DNA of 58,356 nt from Polaromonas sp. (GTDB taxonomy: Bacteria; Pseudomonadota; Gammaproteobacteria; Burkholderiales; Burkholderiaceae_C). Position 1 is the stretch's first letter. Each line of letters begins with the position of its first letter. Both the position numbers and the translations under genes were made by a program. A model generated the notes under the pieces. It searched no databases. It was not told the origin of the DNA and saw nothing but the letters and a program-made list of their open reading frames with translations. The stretch spans positions 1 through 58,356 of the forward strand of contig NZ_JAQSDN010000019.1 of NCBI RefSeq assembly GCF_029945925.1. Direction: 5' to 3'. Positions 20,182 to 27,557 of this stretch are shown here, in pieces.

Positions 20182-20931
20182 GTGGCGACCAAGCGTATTT
20201 CCGACGAACCGGCTTATGTCCTGCACCGCTACGACTGGAGCGAGTCCAGCCTGATCCTGGAAGTGTTCACCCGCAGCTACGGCCGGATCGCGCTGGTGGC
20301 GCGCGGCGCCAAGAAGCCTAGCTCGAACTTCCGGCCCATTTTGCTGCCGCTGCAGCCGCTACACATTGCGTTTGGCGGCGACGCCGAGATCCGCATGCTG
20401 CGCAGCGCCGAGTGGCAGGGCGGCCATGTCATGCCGACCGGGGACGCCTTGTTGTCCGGTTATTACCTCAATGAGTTGCTGATGCGCCTGCTGGCGCGCG
20501 ACGACCCGCACCCGGTGCTGTTCGACGCCTATGCCGCCACCGTGCAACTGCTGGCCAGCCAGAACATCGATACGCTGGAGGTGGCCTTGCGGGCGTTCGA
20601 GTTGCGCCTGTTGCAGGGCATCGGCCTGTTGCCGGCGCTGGACGCCCAGACCGCCACCCTGGCGCCGCTGGAGCTGCAGACGCCTTATGTGCTGGTGGCC
20701 GAAGCCGGCCTGCGCGAGGCGCATGACGACGACCGCGCCAGCCTGCAGGGCCGGCAGTGGCTGGACCTGCAGGACACGCTGAAGGACGATGCACCGTTTA
20801 CCGACACGGTGCAGGCCTGTGTGAACCATTTGCCGGCGCTCAAAACACAGCTGCGCGCCCTGCTGCACTACCATTGCGATGTGAAGGTTTTCAAAACCCG
20901 GCAGATGATGATCGATCTGCAGGCTTTCTAA
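20182..20931 (+). CDS. recO: DNA repair protein RecO
   Basis: RecO of 249 residues anneals DNA and loads RecA in the RecFOR pathway. The N-terminal OB fold is recognisable ([20 protein letters not shown] and [12 protein letters not shown]), followed by the helical C-terminal domain with no zinc-finger cysteines, as in many betaproteobacteria. The start is GTG at 20182; the repeat upstream offers no better codon. recO follows era and precedes pdxJ by only 7 bp, the normal order. Confidence 0.93.
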   Translation: MATKRISDEPAYVLHRYDWSESSLILEVFTRSYGRIALVARGAKKPSSNFRPILLPLQPLHIAFGGDAEIRMLRSAEWQGGHVMPTGDALLSGYYLNELLMRLLARDDPHPVLFDAYAATVQLLASQNIDTLEVALRAFELRLLQGIGLLPALDAQTATLAPLELQTPYVLVAEAGLREAHDDDRASLQGRQWLDLQDTLKDDAPFTDTVQACVNHLPALKTQLRALLHYHCDVKVFKTRQMMIDLQAF

Positions 20932-20938
20932 CGGATCA

Positions 20939-21739
20939 ATGTCCACCATGGCTCCTGTACACGCCCCCGCTCCCCGTCACCGCACCGCCTTGTCGGTCAA
21001 CCTCAACAAGGTCGCCTTGCTGCGCAACACCCGGCACCTGGGCATCCCCGATGTGCTGCGGGCCGCCGAGTTGTGCCTGGAAGCTGGCGCCCAGGGCATC
21101 ACCGTGCATCCGCGGCCCGACGAACGGCATATCCGCAGCGATGACGTGTATGAGCTGGCCGCGCTCATGAAGGACTGGCCGGACCGCGAGTTCAATGTCG
21201 AGGGCAACCCGCTGCAGAACCTGATGGAGTTTGTGCGCAACCTGTCGGCGCGCGGCTTGCCGCTGCACCAGTGCACCTTTGTGCCCGACAGTGAAAGCCA
21301 GTTCACGAGCGACCATGGCTGGAGCTTCCCCCAGGATGCGGCGCGTTTGAAACCGTTGATTGAAGAAGCCCATGACCGGGGCGTGCGGGTCAGCCTCTTC
21401 ATGGACCCGCTGCCCGAAGCCATGGCGGCCGCCAAGGCCGTCGGCGCCGACCGGGTGGAGCTGTACACCGAGACCTATGCGCGGGCCTGGGGCACGCCTG
21501 GAAAAAACAAGGCTTTGGAGCCGTTTGTCCTAGCAGGACGGGCGGCGGCAGCTATCAAATTAGGAGTTAATGCCGGCCACGACCTGAGCCGCGACAACCT
21601 CACGGAGTTCCTGCAGGCGGTGCCCGGCGTGCTCGAGGTGTCGATTGGTCACGCGCTGATTGCCGACGCGCTGGAGCTGGGTTACAGCGCCACGGTCGCC
21701 GCTTACCTGCGCTGCATTGACAACGCGTTTGCCGGATGA
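20939..21739 (+). CDS. pdxJ: Pyridoxine 5'-phosphate synthase
   Basis: PdxJ (266 residues) condenses deoxyxylulose phosphate with an aminoacetone phosphate to form the vitamin B6 ring. Conserved features include [15 protein letters not shown] at the start, [18 protein letters not shown], and [10 protein letters not shown] with the catalytic-region His, then EVSIGHALI. The N-terminus is about 15 residues longer than usual. Codons at 21536-21572 match a dispersed repeat that is otherwise intergenic (see repeats). It overlaps acpS by 4 bp. Confidence 0.95.
   Translation: MSTMAPVHAPAPRHRTALSVNLNKVALLRNTRHLGIPDVLRAAELCLEAGAQGITVHPRPDERHIRSDDVYELAALMKDWPDREFNVEGNPLQNLMEFVRNLSARGLPLHQCTFVPDSESQFTSDHGWSFPQDAARLKPLIEEAHDRGVRVSLFMDPLPEAMAAAKAVGADRVELYTETYARAWGTPGKNKALEPFVLAGRAAAAIKLGVNAGHDLSRDNLTEFLQAVPGVLEVSIGHALIADALELGYSATVAAYLRCIDNAFAG
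21536..21572. repeat. Copy of the GCAGCTATNAAATT repeat inside pdxJ
   Basis: GGGCGGCGGCAGCTATCAAA, then TTAGGAGTTAATGCC, is nearly the same as the intergenic element at 30078-30111 (GGGCGCGGGCAGCTATCAAT, then TTGAGAGTGAATGCC). Here it is in frame and encodes [10 protein letters not shown], just before the conserved AGHDL of PdxJ, without changing the protein length noticeably. Confidence 0.4.
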
Positions 21740-22134
21740 TTTACGGCATTGGCACCGACATCTGCGACGTGCGCCGCGTCCGCGCCAGCTTTGAACGGCA
21801 TGGCGAGCGTTTTGCGCAGAAGATCCTCAGCGATGCCGAATTCGCCACCTGGCAAGCCCGCAGTGCTCGCTGGCCCGAGCGCGGCCTGCGTTACCTGGCT
21901 ACCCGCTTTTCCGCCAAGGAGGCGTTCAGCAAGGCGGTCGGCATGGGTATGCGTTTGCCCATGACCTGGCGCCACTGCGAAATCGCCAAGGCCGCCAGCG
22001 GCAAGCCCGAAATTGTTCTGCACGGCGCGCTCAAGGAATGGTTCGAGGCGCGCGGCCTCACCGCCCATGTCAGCGTGACCGACGAAACCGACTACGCCGC
22101 CAGTTTTGTGGTTGTTGAGATAAACCCGTTATAG
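21736..22134 (+). CDS. acpS: Holo-ACP synthase
   Basis: AcpS (132 residues) transfers phosphopantetheine from CoA to apo-ACP, the product of acpP in this window. The signature [12 protein letters not shown] (Asp8 binds Mg) and [13 protein letters not shown] (with the second acidic ligand) are complete. It overlaps pdxJ by 4 bp; pdxJ-acpS is a conserved pair. A repeat and then nagZ follow. Confidence 0.95.
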   Translation: MIYGIGTDICDVRRVRASFERHGERFAQKILSDAEFATWQARSARWPERGLRYLATRFSAKEAFSKAVGMGMRLPMTWRHCEIAKAASGKPEIVLHGALKEWFEARGLTAHVSVTDETDYAASFVVVEINPL

Positions 22135-22145
22135 CCCAAGCTACA

Positions 22146-22175
22146 CGTGCGCGAGCAGCTATTAAATTCATAGTA
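22146..22175. repeat. GCAGCTATNAAATT palindromic repeat between acpS and nagZ
   Basis: TGCGCGAGCAGCTATTAAAT, then TCATAGT, an imperfect palindrome of the same family as 30078, 33747, 43475 and 54041. It fills most of the 58-bp acpS-nagZ gap. Confidence 0.5.
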
Positions 22176-22192
22176 AATCAGAGACCCCCACC

Positions 22193-23251
22193 ATGAGCCA
22201 ACACGCCCCCCTGATCATCGACATTGCCGGCCTGAGCCTGAGCAAAACCGACAAACGCCGCCTCAAGCATCCGCTGACGGGCGGCATCATCCTGTTTGCC
22301 CGCAACTGGGACAACCGCGCCCAGCTCACGGCCCTTTGCAGCGAGATCAGGAAAATCCGCAAGGACCTGTTGATCTGTGTGGACCACGAAGGCGGCCGCG
22401 TGCAGCGCTTCAAGACCGACGGCTTCACCCACCTGCCGCCCATGCGCGCATTGGGTGAGTTGTGGCTGAAAGACGCCATGGCTGCCACCAATGCCGCCAC
22501 CGCCTGCGGCTACGTGCTGGGTGCCGAGCTGCGCGCCTGCGGCGTGGATTTCAGCTTCACCCCGGTGCTGGACCTCGACCACGGTGAAAGCGGCGTCATC
22601 GGTGACCGCGCCTTTGCGCGCGATCCGCGTGTGGTCGGCCTGCTGGCCAAAAGCCTGATGCACGGCCTGCTGCAAAGCGGCATGGCCAACTGCGGCAAAC
22701 ATTTTCCAGGCCACGGTTTTGTCAAAGCCGATTCGCACACCGACATCCCGGTCGACAGGCGCAGCCTCAAGGCCATCCTGGCGGACGACGCCGCGCCTTA
22801 TGAATGGCTCAACACCACGCTGACCAGCGTGATGCCGGCCCATGTGATCTACCCCAAGGTAGATGCGCGCCCGGCGGGTTTTTCCGAAAAATGGCTGACC
22901 TACATCCTGCGCGGCCAGCTCGGTTTTGGCGGCGCCATTTTCAGCGACGACCTCAGCATGGCCGGTGCCCGCCTGCTCGACGGCAAGCAGGTCAGCTACA
23001 CCGAAGCGGCGATGGCCGCGCTCAACGCCGGCTGCGACATGGTGCTGCTGTGCAACCAGTCGATGGGCGAGGGCCAGGAAGTGGACGAGTTGCTCGACGG
23101 GCTGACGCAGGGCCAGCTCAGACAGCAGTGGGAGCCGCTCGAAGCCAGCGAGGGACGCCGTCTGGATCTGCTGCCCGCCACGCCCGCCATCGCCTGGGAC
23201 GCGTTGATGCTGCACCCGGCCTACATGCACGCGCTCGGGCTGGTTCCCTGA
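22193..23251 (+). CDS. nagZ: Beta-N-acetylhexosaminidase NagZ
   Basis: Glycoside hydrolase family 3 enzyme of 352 residues that removes GlcNAc from anhydro-muropeptides during cell-wall recycling in the cytoplasm. The signature KHFPGHGFVKADSHTD (catalytic His in the flexible loop) and FSDDLSMAGA (nucleophile Asp) are intact, as is VDHEGGRVQRF. Length is normal and no signal peptide is present, as expected. Downstream lies the toxin-antitoxin pair on the other strand. Confidence 0.95.
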   Translation: MSQHAPLIIDIAGLSLSKTDKRRLKHPLTGGIILFARNWDNRAQLTALCSEIRKIRKDLLICVDHEGGRVQRFKTDGFTHLPPMRALGELWLKDAMAATNAATACGYVLGAELRACGVDFSFTPVLDLDHGESGVIGDRAFARDPRVVGLLAKSLMHGLLQSGMANCGKHFPGHGFVKADSHTDIPVDRRSLKAILADDAAPYEWLNTTLTSVMPAHVIYPKVDARPAGFSEKWLTYILRGQLGFGGAIFSDDLSMAGARLLDGKQVSYTEAAMAALNAGCDMVLLCNQSMGEGQEVDELLDGLTQGQLRQQWEPLEASEGRRLDLLPATPAIAWDALMLHPAYMHALGLVP

Positions 23252-23366
23252 GTTGGCATTCGAGTGAAGAGATTCCAAGACCGCTATAAAGCTTTTCTGC
23301 CTATGGACAGGGGCCAGCCTTGGCAAAGGCTGCGGCGATGAGCAGATTCAACGATTCCCCACCCGA

Positions 23367-23672
23367 TCAAACATGGACGGCTTGCGCCACGAGACGCACC
23401 CCCAGGGCCGCACACACGCGGCTGATGGTGTCGAAGCGCGGCTGCGCATCGGGCCGCAACGCTTTGTACAAGGCTTCGCGGGTGAGCCCGGATGCCTTGG
23501 CAATCTCGCCCATGCCGCGCGCGCGGGCGATGTCGCCCAAAGCCGCCGCCAGCAAGGCTGGATCGTTCGCCTCCAGAATGTCCGTCAGATAGGCGGCGAT
23601 CGCCTCCTCGCTGTCGAGATACGGTGCCGCGTCGAACTCGGGCAGGTCAGCCACTTTGATGCGTTGAGTCAT
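23367..23672 (-). CDS. Antitoxin, HigA-like helix-turn-helix (HI1420/Xre type)
   Basis: The 101-residue protein has an N-terminal toxin-binding part (DSEEAIAAYLTDILEANDPALLAAALGDIARARG) and a helix-turn-helix with MGEIAKASGLTREALYKAL. This is the family of probable addiction-module antidote proteins. It neutralises the toxin encoded 17 bp upstream and should repress the shared promoter. The toxin gene comes first, the order typical of higBA. The ATG at 23672 is preferred over earlier codons that overlap the toxin. Confidence 0.85.
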   Translation of the reverse strand: MTQRIKVADLPEFDAAPYLDSEEAIAAYLTDILEANDPALLAAALGDIARARGMGEIAKASGLTREALYKALRPDAQPRFDTISRVCAALGVRLVAQAVHV

Positions 23673-23689
23673 GAATTTTTCTCCTTCAG

Positions 23690-23983
23690 TCAATCCAGCC
23701 GTGAAGCCAAAACCCTGGCACGCTTGATATCCGTCTTTTGGGTGCGTTTGGAGCCGCCCGCCAGCAAAACGATCACTTGAGCCCCGCGCTGTACGAAATA
23801 CACGCGCCAGCCTGCGCCTACATGAATACGCAACTCCGACACGCCTTCGCCGACTGGCGCTACATCACCGGCCAAGCCGAGCGCCAGACGTTTGATGCGC
23901 GCAAGCACCACCCCACGCACTGCCACATCGGACAGGCCGTCCAGCCATTGCGTGAACTCGGGCAGAGGCTTGATCGAGAACAT
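23690..23983 (-). CDS. Toxin, RelE/HigB superfamily (addiction module killer protein)
   Basis: The 97-residue protein begins FSIKPLPEFTQWLDGLSD and has the family segment ARIKRLALGLAGDV ending in GVSELRIHVGAGWRVYFVQRG, as in the HI1419-type killer proteins. RelE-fold toxins cut mRNA at the ribosome. It is immediately followed by its antitoxin gene. The ATG at 23983 lies only 6 bp after the predicted -10 box, so its mRNA is likely leaderless or nearly so; a TTG directly before it is in frame but less likely. Confidence 0.85.
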   Translation of the reverse strand: MFSIKPLPEFTQWLDGLSDVAVRGVVLARIKRLALGLAGDVAPVGEGVSELRIHVGAGWRVYFVQRGAQVIVLLAGGSKRTQKTDIKRARVLASRLD

Positions 23984-23989
23984 CAAAAT

Positions 23990-24018
23990 ATTGTAATCGT
24001 TCGATTACAGTCTATCAA
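23990..24018 (-). promoter_or_regulatory. Toxin-antitoxin promoter with embedded palindromic operator
   Basis: On the minus strand a -35 TTGATA (24018-24013), a 17-bp spacer and a -10 TACAAT (23995-23990) form a strong promoter. A perfect palindrome TGTAATCG-TT-CGATTACA (23992-24009) covers the spacer and part of the -10. This is where the HTH antitoxin would bind to shut off its own operon. The predicted start point falls at or next to the toxin ATG (23983). Confidence 0.75.
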
Positions 24019-24054
24019 GATGGATTCCCGAAAATAGCGGGTACTCACCCAGAA

Positions 24055-24103
24055 ATGCTATAAATAATGTAGCAGCTTGCGCCCGTGTCTTATGGGCAAG
24101 CGG
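24055..24103. repeat. Dispersed repeat with two palindromic modules
   Basis: GCTATAAATAATGTAGC is followed by AGCTTGCGCCCG and a TGTCTTATGGGCAAGCGG arm. The first half is the CTATNAAAT...ATAG module, the second the TTGCGCCCG/GGGCAAG hairpin. It is the most complete copy in the window and lies in the 169-bp gap between the toxin promoter and the YgjP-like gene. Confidence 0.6.
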
Positions 24104-24152
24104 CCGATTTGATCTGGAAAAAGGATTTCCTCAGCTTCTGCCGCGCAGCCCC

Positions 24153-24659
24153 CTATGCCGCTGGCCAGCTCAGCTTGCCTGCCGCATCGACATGCGTGAG
24201 GTACAGGCGCAAATCGAGTTCGTATTGGTGATACTGCGGTTCCATGTAGGTGCAGAGCTGGTAAAACGCCTTGTCATGCGCCTTTTCCTTCAGGTGCGCC
24301 AGCTCGTGCACCGTGATCATGCGCAAAAATTCGATGGGCACCTCCTTGAACAGGCTGGCCACGCGGATCTCGCGTTTGGACTTGAGCTTGCTGCCCTGCA
24401 CCCGCGACACCGTGGTGTGGGTGCCCAGTGCATGGGCAATCACCTGCAGCTTGCTGTCAAACGCCACCTTGCTCAACGCGTCGGCGTTGCGCAGAAAGCT
24501 GTTCTTGATGTCCATCACGTAGTCGTACAGCGCCTTGTCGGTGCGTATCTCGTGCGCGCAGCGGTATTTTTTGAGCAGCATGGCGCCCAGGCGGTCTTGC
24601 GCGACGAGGTCACGCACCTGGCTCTGCAGGGTGTCGGGGTAACCCGTCAGGTAGTTCAT
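24153..24659 (-). CDS. YgjP/WLM-like zinc metallopeptidase
   Basis: A 168-residue protein with the zinc motif HELAH (in MITVHELAHLKEKAHDKAF) near the C-terminus and a further His/Tyr-rich stretch (YMEPQYHQYEL). This is the YgjP-like/DUF45 metal-dependent hydrolase layout, though shorter at the N-terminus than YgjP. Substrate unknown. The start at MNYLTGYPD (24659) is chosen because the frame upstream runs antisense to the patatin gene. It is divergent from that gene, with 84 bp between. Confidence 0.75.
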   Translation of the reverse strand: MNYLTGYPDTLQSQVRDLVAQDRLGAMLLKKYRCAHEIRTDKALYDYVMDIKNSFLRNADALSKVAFDSKLQVIAHALGTHTTVSRVQGSKLKSKREIRVASLFKEVPIEFLRMITVHELAHLKEKAHDKAFYQLCTYMEPQYHQYELDLRLYLTHVDAAGKLSWPAA

Positions 24660-24743
24660 GGGGGCGGGAAGGAGGGAGGCGGGCGGAGGGCGGAGGCAAT
24701 GGCTGATTTTAGTCCCGCGTCCGATTCTTGCTAAGCTTGTGGC

Positions 24744-25964
24744 ATGAACCTGCCCGCCGCCCCGGACCCTGCTAACGCGCCCGAAATCGTGACGCCGCGC
24801 ATCAACCTGGCGCTGCAGGGCGGCGGCTCGCACGGCGCCTTCACCTGGGGGGTGCTCGACGCCCTGCTGGACGACGGGCGCATCGACTTTGAAGGCATCA
24901 GCGGCACCAGCGCCGGTGCCATGAACGCCGTGGCCCTGGCCCACGGCTTTGCGCGATCTGAAGGCCAACCCCGGGCTGCGCGGCACGACGCGGCACGCGA
25001 AGCGCTGGACAGTTTCTGGAACGGCATTGTCGACATGGGGGCGCTGTCGTCCTCGCTTTCGCACTCGGTCAGCAAGATACAGCAGGCGCCGTTCGGCATC
25101 CTGTTCGGGCTGATGGGCGGCGGCAACTGGTCCAGCAAGCTGTGGACTGATGCCATGACACGTTACTGGTCGAATGCGCTCTCGCCCTACCAGCGCAACC
25201 CTTTCGACATCAACCCGCTGAAAGACTTCCTGGAAAAGCAGGTGGACTTTGAACGCCTGGCGGCGGCTGCCGGCCCGGACACGCCCCAGGTGTTTGTGGT
25301 GGCCACGCGCGTGAGCAGCGGCAAGGCCGAGGTGTTTTGCGGCAAGCGGCTGACCGCCAGCGCGGTGATGGCGTCGGCCTGCCTGCCCATGGTGTTTCAG
25401 GCGGTGGAGATTGACGGCGACCACTTCTGGGACGGCGGTTATTCGGGCAACCCGGCGATTCATCCGCTGATCTACCGCTGCGAAAGCCGCGACATCGTGC
25501 TGGTGCAGATCAACCCGATCCAGCGCGCCGAGCTGCCCACAAAACCCGGCGAGATCATGGACCGCATGACCGAGATCACCTTCAACGCCGCGCTGATTGC
25601 CGAGATGCGCGCGGTCGATTTCGTCAAGCGCCTGCTGGCTGAAGGCAAGCTGGACCCCGCGCATTACAAAGATGTGCTGATGCACCGCATCGACGGCGGC
25701 CAGGCCCTCGAAAAATTCACCAGCGCCAGCAAGTCATCAACTGACAAGGGCCTGATTCATTCGCTACGCGACCTGGGCATGGCGTGCGGCAAAGAGTGGC
25801 TGGCCAAACGCTTCGACGCACTGGGCGTGAAAAGTACAGTCAACATTGCGCGTGACTACCTGGACGACTTGCGCATGCCGGTGGAAAAGGCCGAGCCGGT
25901 GCAGATCGAGCCACCGCCGCCCGAACCGCCGCCGGTTTTTCTGCCGGGGGCCGGGTTGCTATAG
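24744..25964 (+). CDS. Patatin-like phospholipase
   Basis: Protein of 406 residues with the full patatin signature: oxyanion loop GGGSHG (26-31), nucleophile Ser56 in GTSAG and the catalytic Asp in DGGYSGNP. It should hydrolyse acyl esters of lipids. There is no signal peptide, so it is likely cytoplasmic or delivered otherwise. The C-terminus ends in a Pro-rich tail (EPPPPEPPPVF), perhaps a linker. It is monocistronic and next to the cassette region. In-frame ATG at 24744 follows a short non-coding gap. Confidence 0.9.
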   Translation: MNLPAAPDPANAPEIVTPRINLALQGGGSHGAFTWGVLDALLDDGRIDFEGISGTSAGAMNAVALAHGFARSEGQPRAARHDAAREALDSFWNGIVDMGALSSSLSHSVSKIQQAPFGILFGLMGGGNWSSKLWTDAMTRYWSNALSPYQRNPFDINPLKDFLEKQVDFERLAAAAGPDTPQVFVVATRVSSGKAEVFCGKRLTASAVMASACLPMVFQAVEIDGDHFWDGGYSGNPAIHPLIYRCESRDIVLVQINPIQRAELPTKPGEIMDRMTEITFNAALIAEMRAVDFVKRLLAEGKLDPAHYKDVLMHRIDGGQALEKFTSASKSSTDKGLIHSLRDLGMACGKEWLAKRFDALGVKSTVNIARDYLDDLRMPVEKAEPVQIEPPPPEPPPVFLPGAGLL

Positions 25965-25980
25965 TGTCTGGGTGAGCGTG

Positions 25981-26027
25981 GTTGCTATCGGTTTGATAGC
26001 TGCTGGCGCCCGTATCGCTTGGGTTAA
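25981..26027. repeat. Dispersed palindromic repeat after the patatin gene
   Basis: GTTGCTATCGGTTTGATAGC, then TGCTGGCGCCCG, matches the same modules as 24055 and 40231 in this window. It directly follows the patatin stop and precedes the first attC-like site; the rest of 25965-26101 shows nothing else I can name. Confidence 0.5.
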
Positions 26028-26101
26028 CTGTCGATTTGATGTTGTATAGTGAGATAAACCCATGCTTTCAAACACTTTTTTGAACCAGAGTCGCCGGTGT
26101 T

Positions 26102-26156
26102 ATCTGACTGGTGGCCATGTGATTCCGCAGTTTTGCGGCATATATCAAAGTTAGAC
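26102..26156 (+). other. attC-like site 1 (left boundary of the cassette array)
   Basis: Right core GTTAGAC (26150-26156) fits the integron consensus GTTRRRY exactly. A left core-like ATCTGAC (26102-26108) fits RYYYAAC with one mismatch. Between them is a perfect hairpin CCGCA (26125-26129)/TGCGG (26134-26138), with TGAT/ATCA pairing outside. The 55-bp length is near the lower limit for attC. Confidence 0.5.
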
Positions 26157-26193
26157 GTCATCGAGCTGATCTAAGGAACGCAAAGGAATTGGC

Positions 26194-26895
26194 ATGAGTG
26201 AGTTGGTCGCGAACTGTCCACGCTGTGGGTCCCGGCATATCACCTTCGATGTGAAAGCCGCAAAGATCTACCGCGTTCAGTACGGGTGGCAGAACTGGTA
26301 CGAAGCGTTCGGAATCTGTAGACATTGCGAACGGTCGGCCATCTTCGTTCTGTCTGAGAGTGTCAACGGAAACTACCAGTACGTTCACAAGGTCGGTCTA
26401 ATGAAGGTTGAGGAGGCTCTCAACAAGTACGTAGAAGTGGAGGGACACATAAGCCTAAAGGACTCCGCATCGATCGAGCCGCCGGAGTTCCTTCCGAAGG
26501 ACATCGAGGCAGTGTTCCGAGAAGGCGCTACTTGTCTGGCCGTCGGGTGCTACAACGCGGCAGGCACCATGTTTCGACTTTGTGTGGACCTCGCTACGAA
26601 ATCGATGTTGCCCGCGGACGAAACCCCAGGTCTGAATGCGAAAACGCGTAGGGATCTGGGCATCCGCCTTCCGTGGTTGTTCGAGAACGGCAGGCTTCCC
26701 GAACCGCTTCGCGACTTGTCTTCTTGCATCAAGGACGACGGAAACGATGGCGCGCATGCGGGCAACTTGAAAGAAGCAGATGCTTCTGATCTACTTGATT
26801 TTTCGGCGGCCCTTCTCGAACGAATCTACTCTGAACCCGAAAGATTGCGCCTCGCCAAGGAAAGGCGTGAAGCTAGACGCGCGCAGTCCGGATAG
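26194..26895 (+). CDS. DUF4145-like protein, integron-cassette gene A
   Basis: The 233-residue protein begins with a zinc-ribbon-like pair (CPRCGSRH at about 8 and CRHCERSA at about 43). Its second half, with FREGATCLAVGCYNAAGTMF and DDGNDGAHAG, resembles the DUF4145 domain often seen in mobile and defence-linked genes; function is unknown. Start ATG 26194 follows AAGGA. Codon use and base composition are less GC-rich than the neighbours. The gene sits tightly between two attC-like sites (38 bp before, 10 bp after), which is the compact layout of an integron cassette. Confidence 0.75.
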   Translation: MSELVANCPRCGSRHITFDVKAAKIYRVQYGWQNWYEAFGICRHCERSAIFVLSESVNGNYQYVHKVGLMKVEEALNKYVEVEGHISLKDSASIEPPEFLPKDIEAVFREGATCLAVGCYNAAGTMFRLCVDLATKSMLPADETPGLNAKTRRDLGIRLPWLFENGRLPEPLRDLSSCIKDDGNDGAHAGNLKEADASDLLDFSAALLERIYSEPERLRLAKERREARRAQSG

Positions 26896-26904
26896 AGAAA
26901 TGAC

Positions 26905-27018
26905 GTCTCACAAGTCGTTCGACACGGACACGCAGCGGCATTGCGCCGCGAGGCGTGCTGGTGAGCGTACGCCCCTCAGCGCAATGCCGGTGCGCGCCGG
27001 TTAACTCCGACGTCAGAC
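26905..27018 (+). other. attC-like site 2 (between cassettes A and B)
   Basis: Left core GTCTCAC (26905-26911) and right core GTCAGAC (27012-27018) are near-complementary and each differs from the integron core consensus by one base. Inside is a perfect 11-bp inverted repeat CGGCATTGCGC (26936-26946) / GCGCAATGCCG (26979-26989), and GGTTAACTC just before the right core resembles the L' box of known 59-base elements. The 114-bp length is within the range known for attC sites. Confidence 0.6.
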
Positions 27019-27024
27019 GCCGTC

Positions 27025-27438
27025 ATGAAACAGTGGCATGAGGTCGTGAGGTTGCTATGGGCTTCGCCCTGCTCTGCCGTCGGTATCGTGCTTGCCTGGA
27101 TTCCCTTGCTGGCGGGCGGTCGGGCCAAGTGGTCATCGGGAGCGCTGGAGGTGACTTACCGCGAAAGCCAGGCGGGTTGCGGCAAGCTGGCGCGCAAGCT
27201 TCCGTTTCGCGGCATCGTCTTCGGCCATGTCATCCTTGCCGTGACGCGTGAGGAGCTGCGAATTATCAGTCCCCATGAGCGTGTTCATGTTCAGCAGTAC
27301 GGGCGTTGGGGGCCGCTGTTCTTCTTCGCGTATGGCGCGTCAAGCATCTGGCAGCTCATCCGGGGCCGTAGCGCTTACTGGGACAACCATTTTGAGATTC
27401 AGGCTCGTGCACTCAGCGTCCAGACACATCGCCAGTAA
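27025..27438 (+). CDS. Small membrane protein with HExxH motif, cassette gene B
   Basis: Protein of 137 residues starting 6 bp after the right core of attC-like site 2. Hydrophobic segments lie at about 8-30 and 92-112. Between them is HERVHVQQYERWG-like sequence (here HERVHVQQYGRWG), which contains HExxH, the zinc-binding motif of metallopeptidases, followed by a conserved-looking DNHFEIQAR. I have seen this small family as hypothetical proteins but know no function. Its compact position between recombination-like sites supports a mobile cassette. Proteolytic activity is inference only. Confidence 0.7.
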   Translation: MKQWHEVVRLLWASPCSAVGIVLAWIPLLAGGRAKWSSGALEVTYRESQAGCGKLARKLPFRGIVFGHVILAVTREELRIISPHERVHVQQYGRWGPLFFFAYGASSIWQLIRGRSAYWDNHFEIQARALSVQTHRQ

Positions 27439-27444
27439 CACATC

Positions 27445-27494
27445 GCCTAGCCCAGCGGCCTGCCTGCGGCAGCTGTTGAATTCAATGGTTAAAC
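27445..27494 (+). other. attC-like site 3 (right boundary of the array, weaker)
   Basis: Right core GTTAAAC (27488-27494) fits GTTRRRY exactly; left core GCCTAGC (27445-27451) has one mismatch to RYYYAAC. TTGAATTCAATG before the right core resembles a typical L' box (TTAATTCAAGC). The two cores pair poorly with each other, so this site is less certain. It lies 7 bp after cassette gene B and about 60 bp before the end of lysS. Confidence 0.4.
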
Positions 27495-27557
27495 GGGGAG
27501 GCAGAGGTGGGCAACGGCCGTTTCGGCGCGGAGAGCCGGTTCAGCCCAGCCCAAATC

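Noticed and set aside
26010..26051. A further attC-like site (GGTTAACTG with GTTGTAT)
   Set aside because: The right core misses the consensus at a key position, no left core pairs with it, and the bases are shared with a dispersed repeat.
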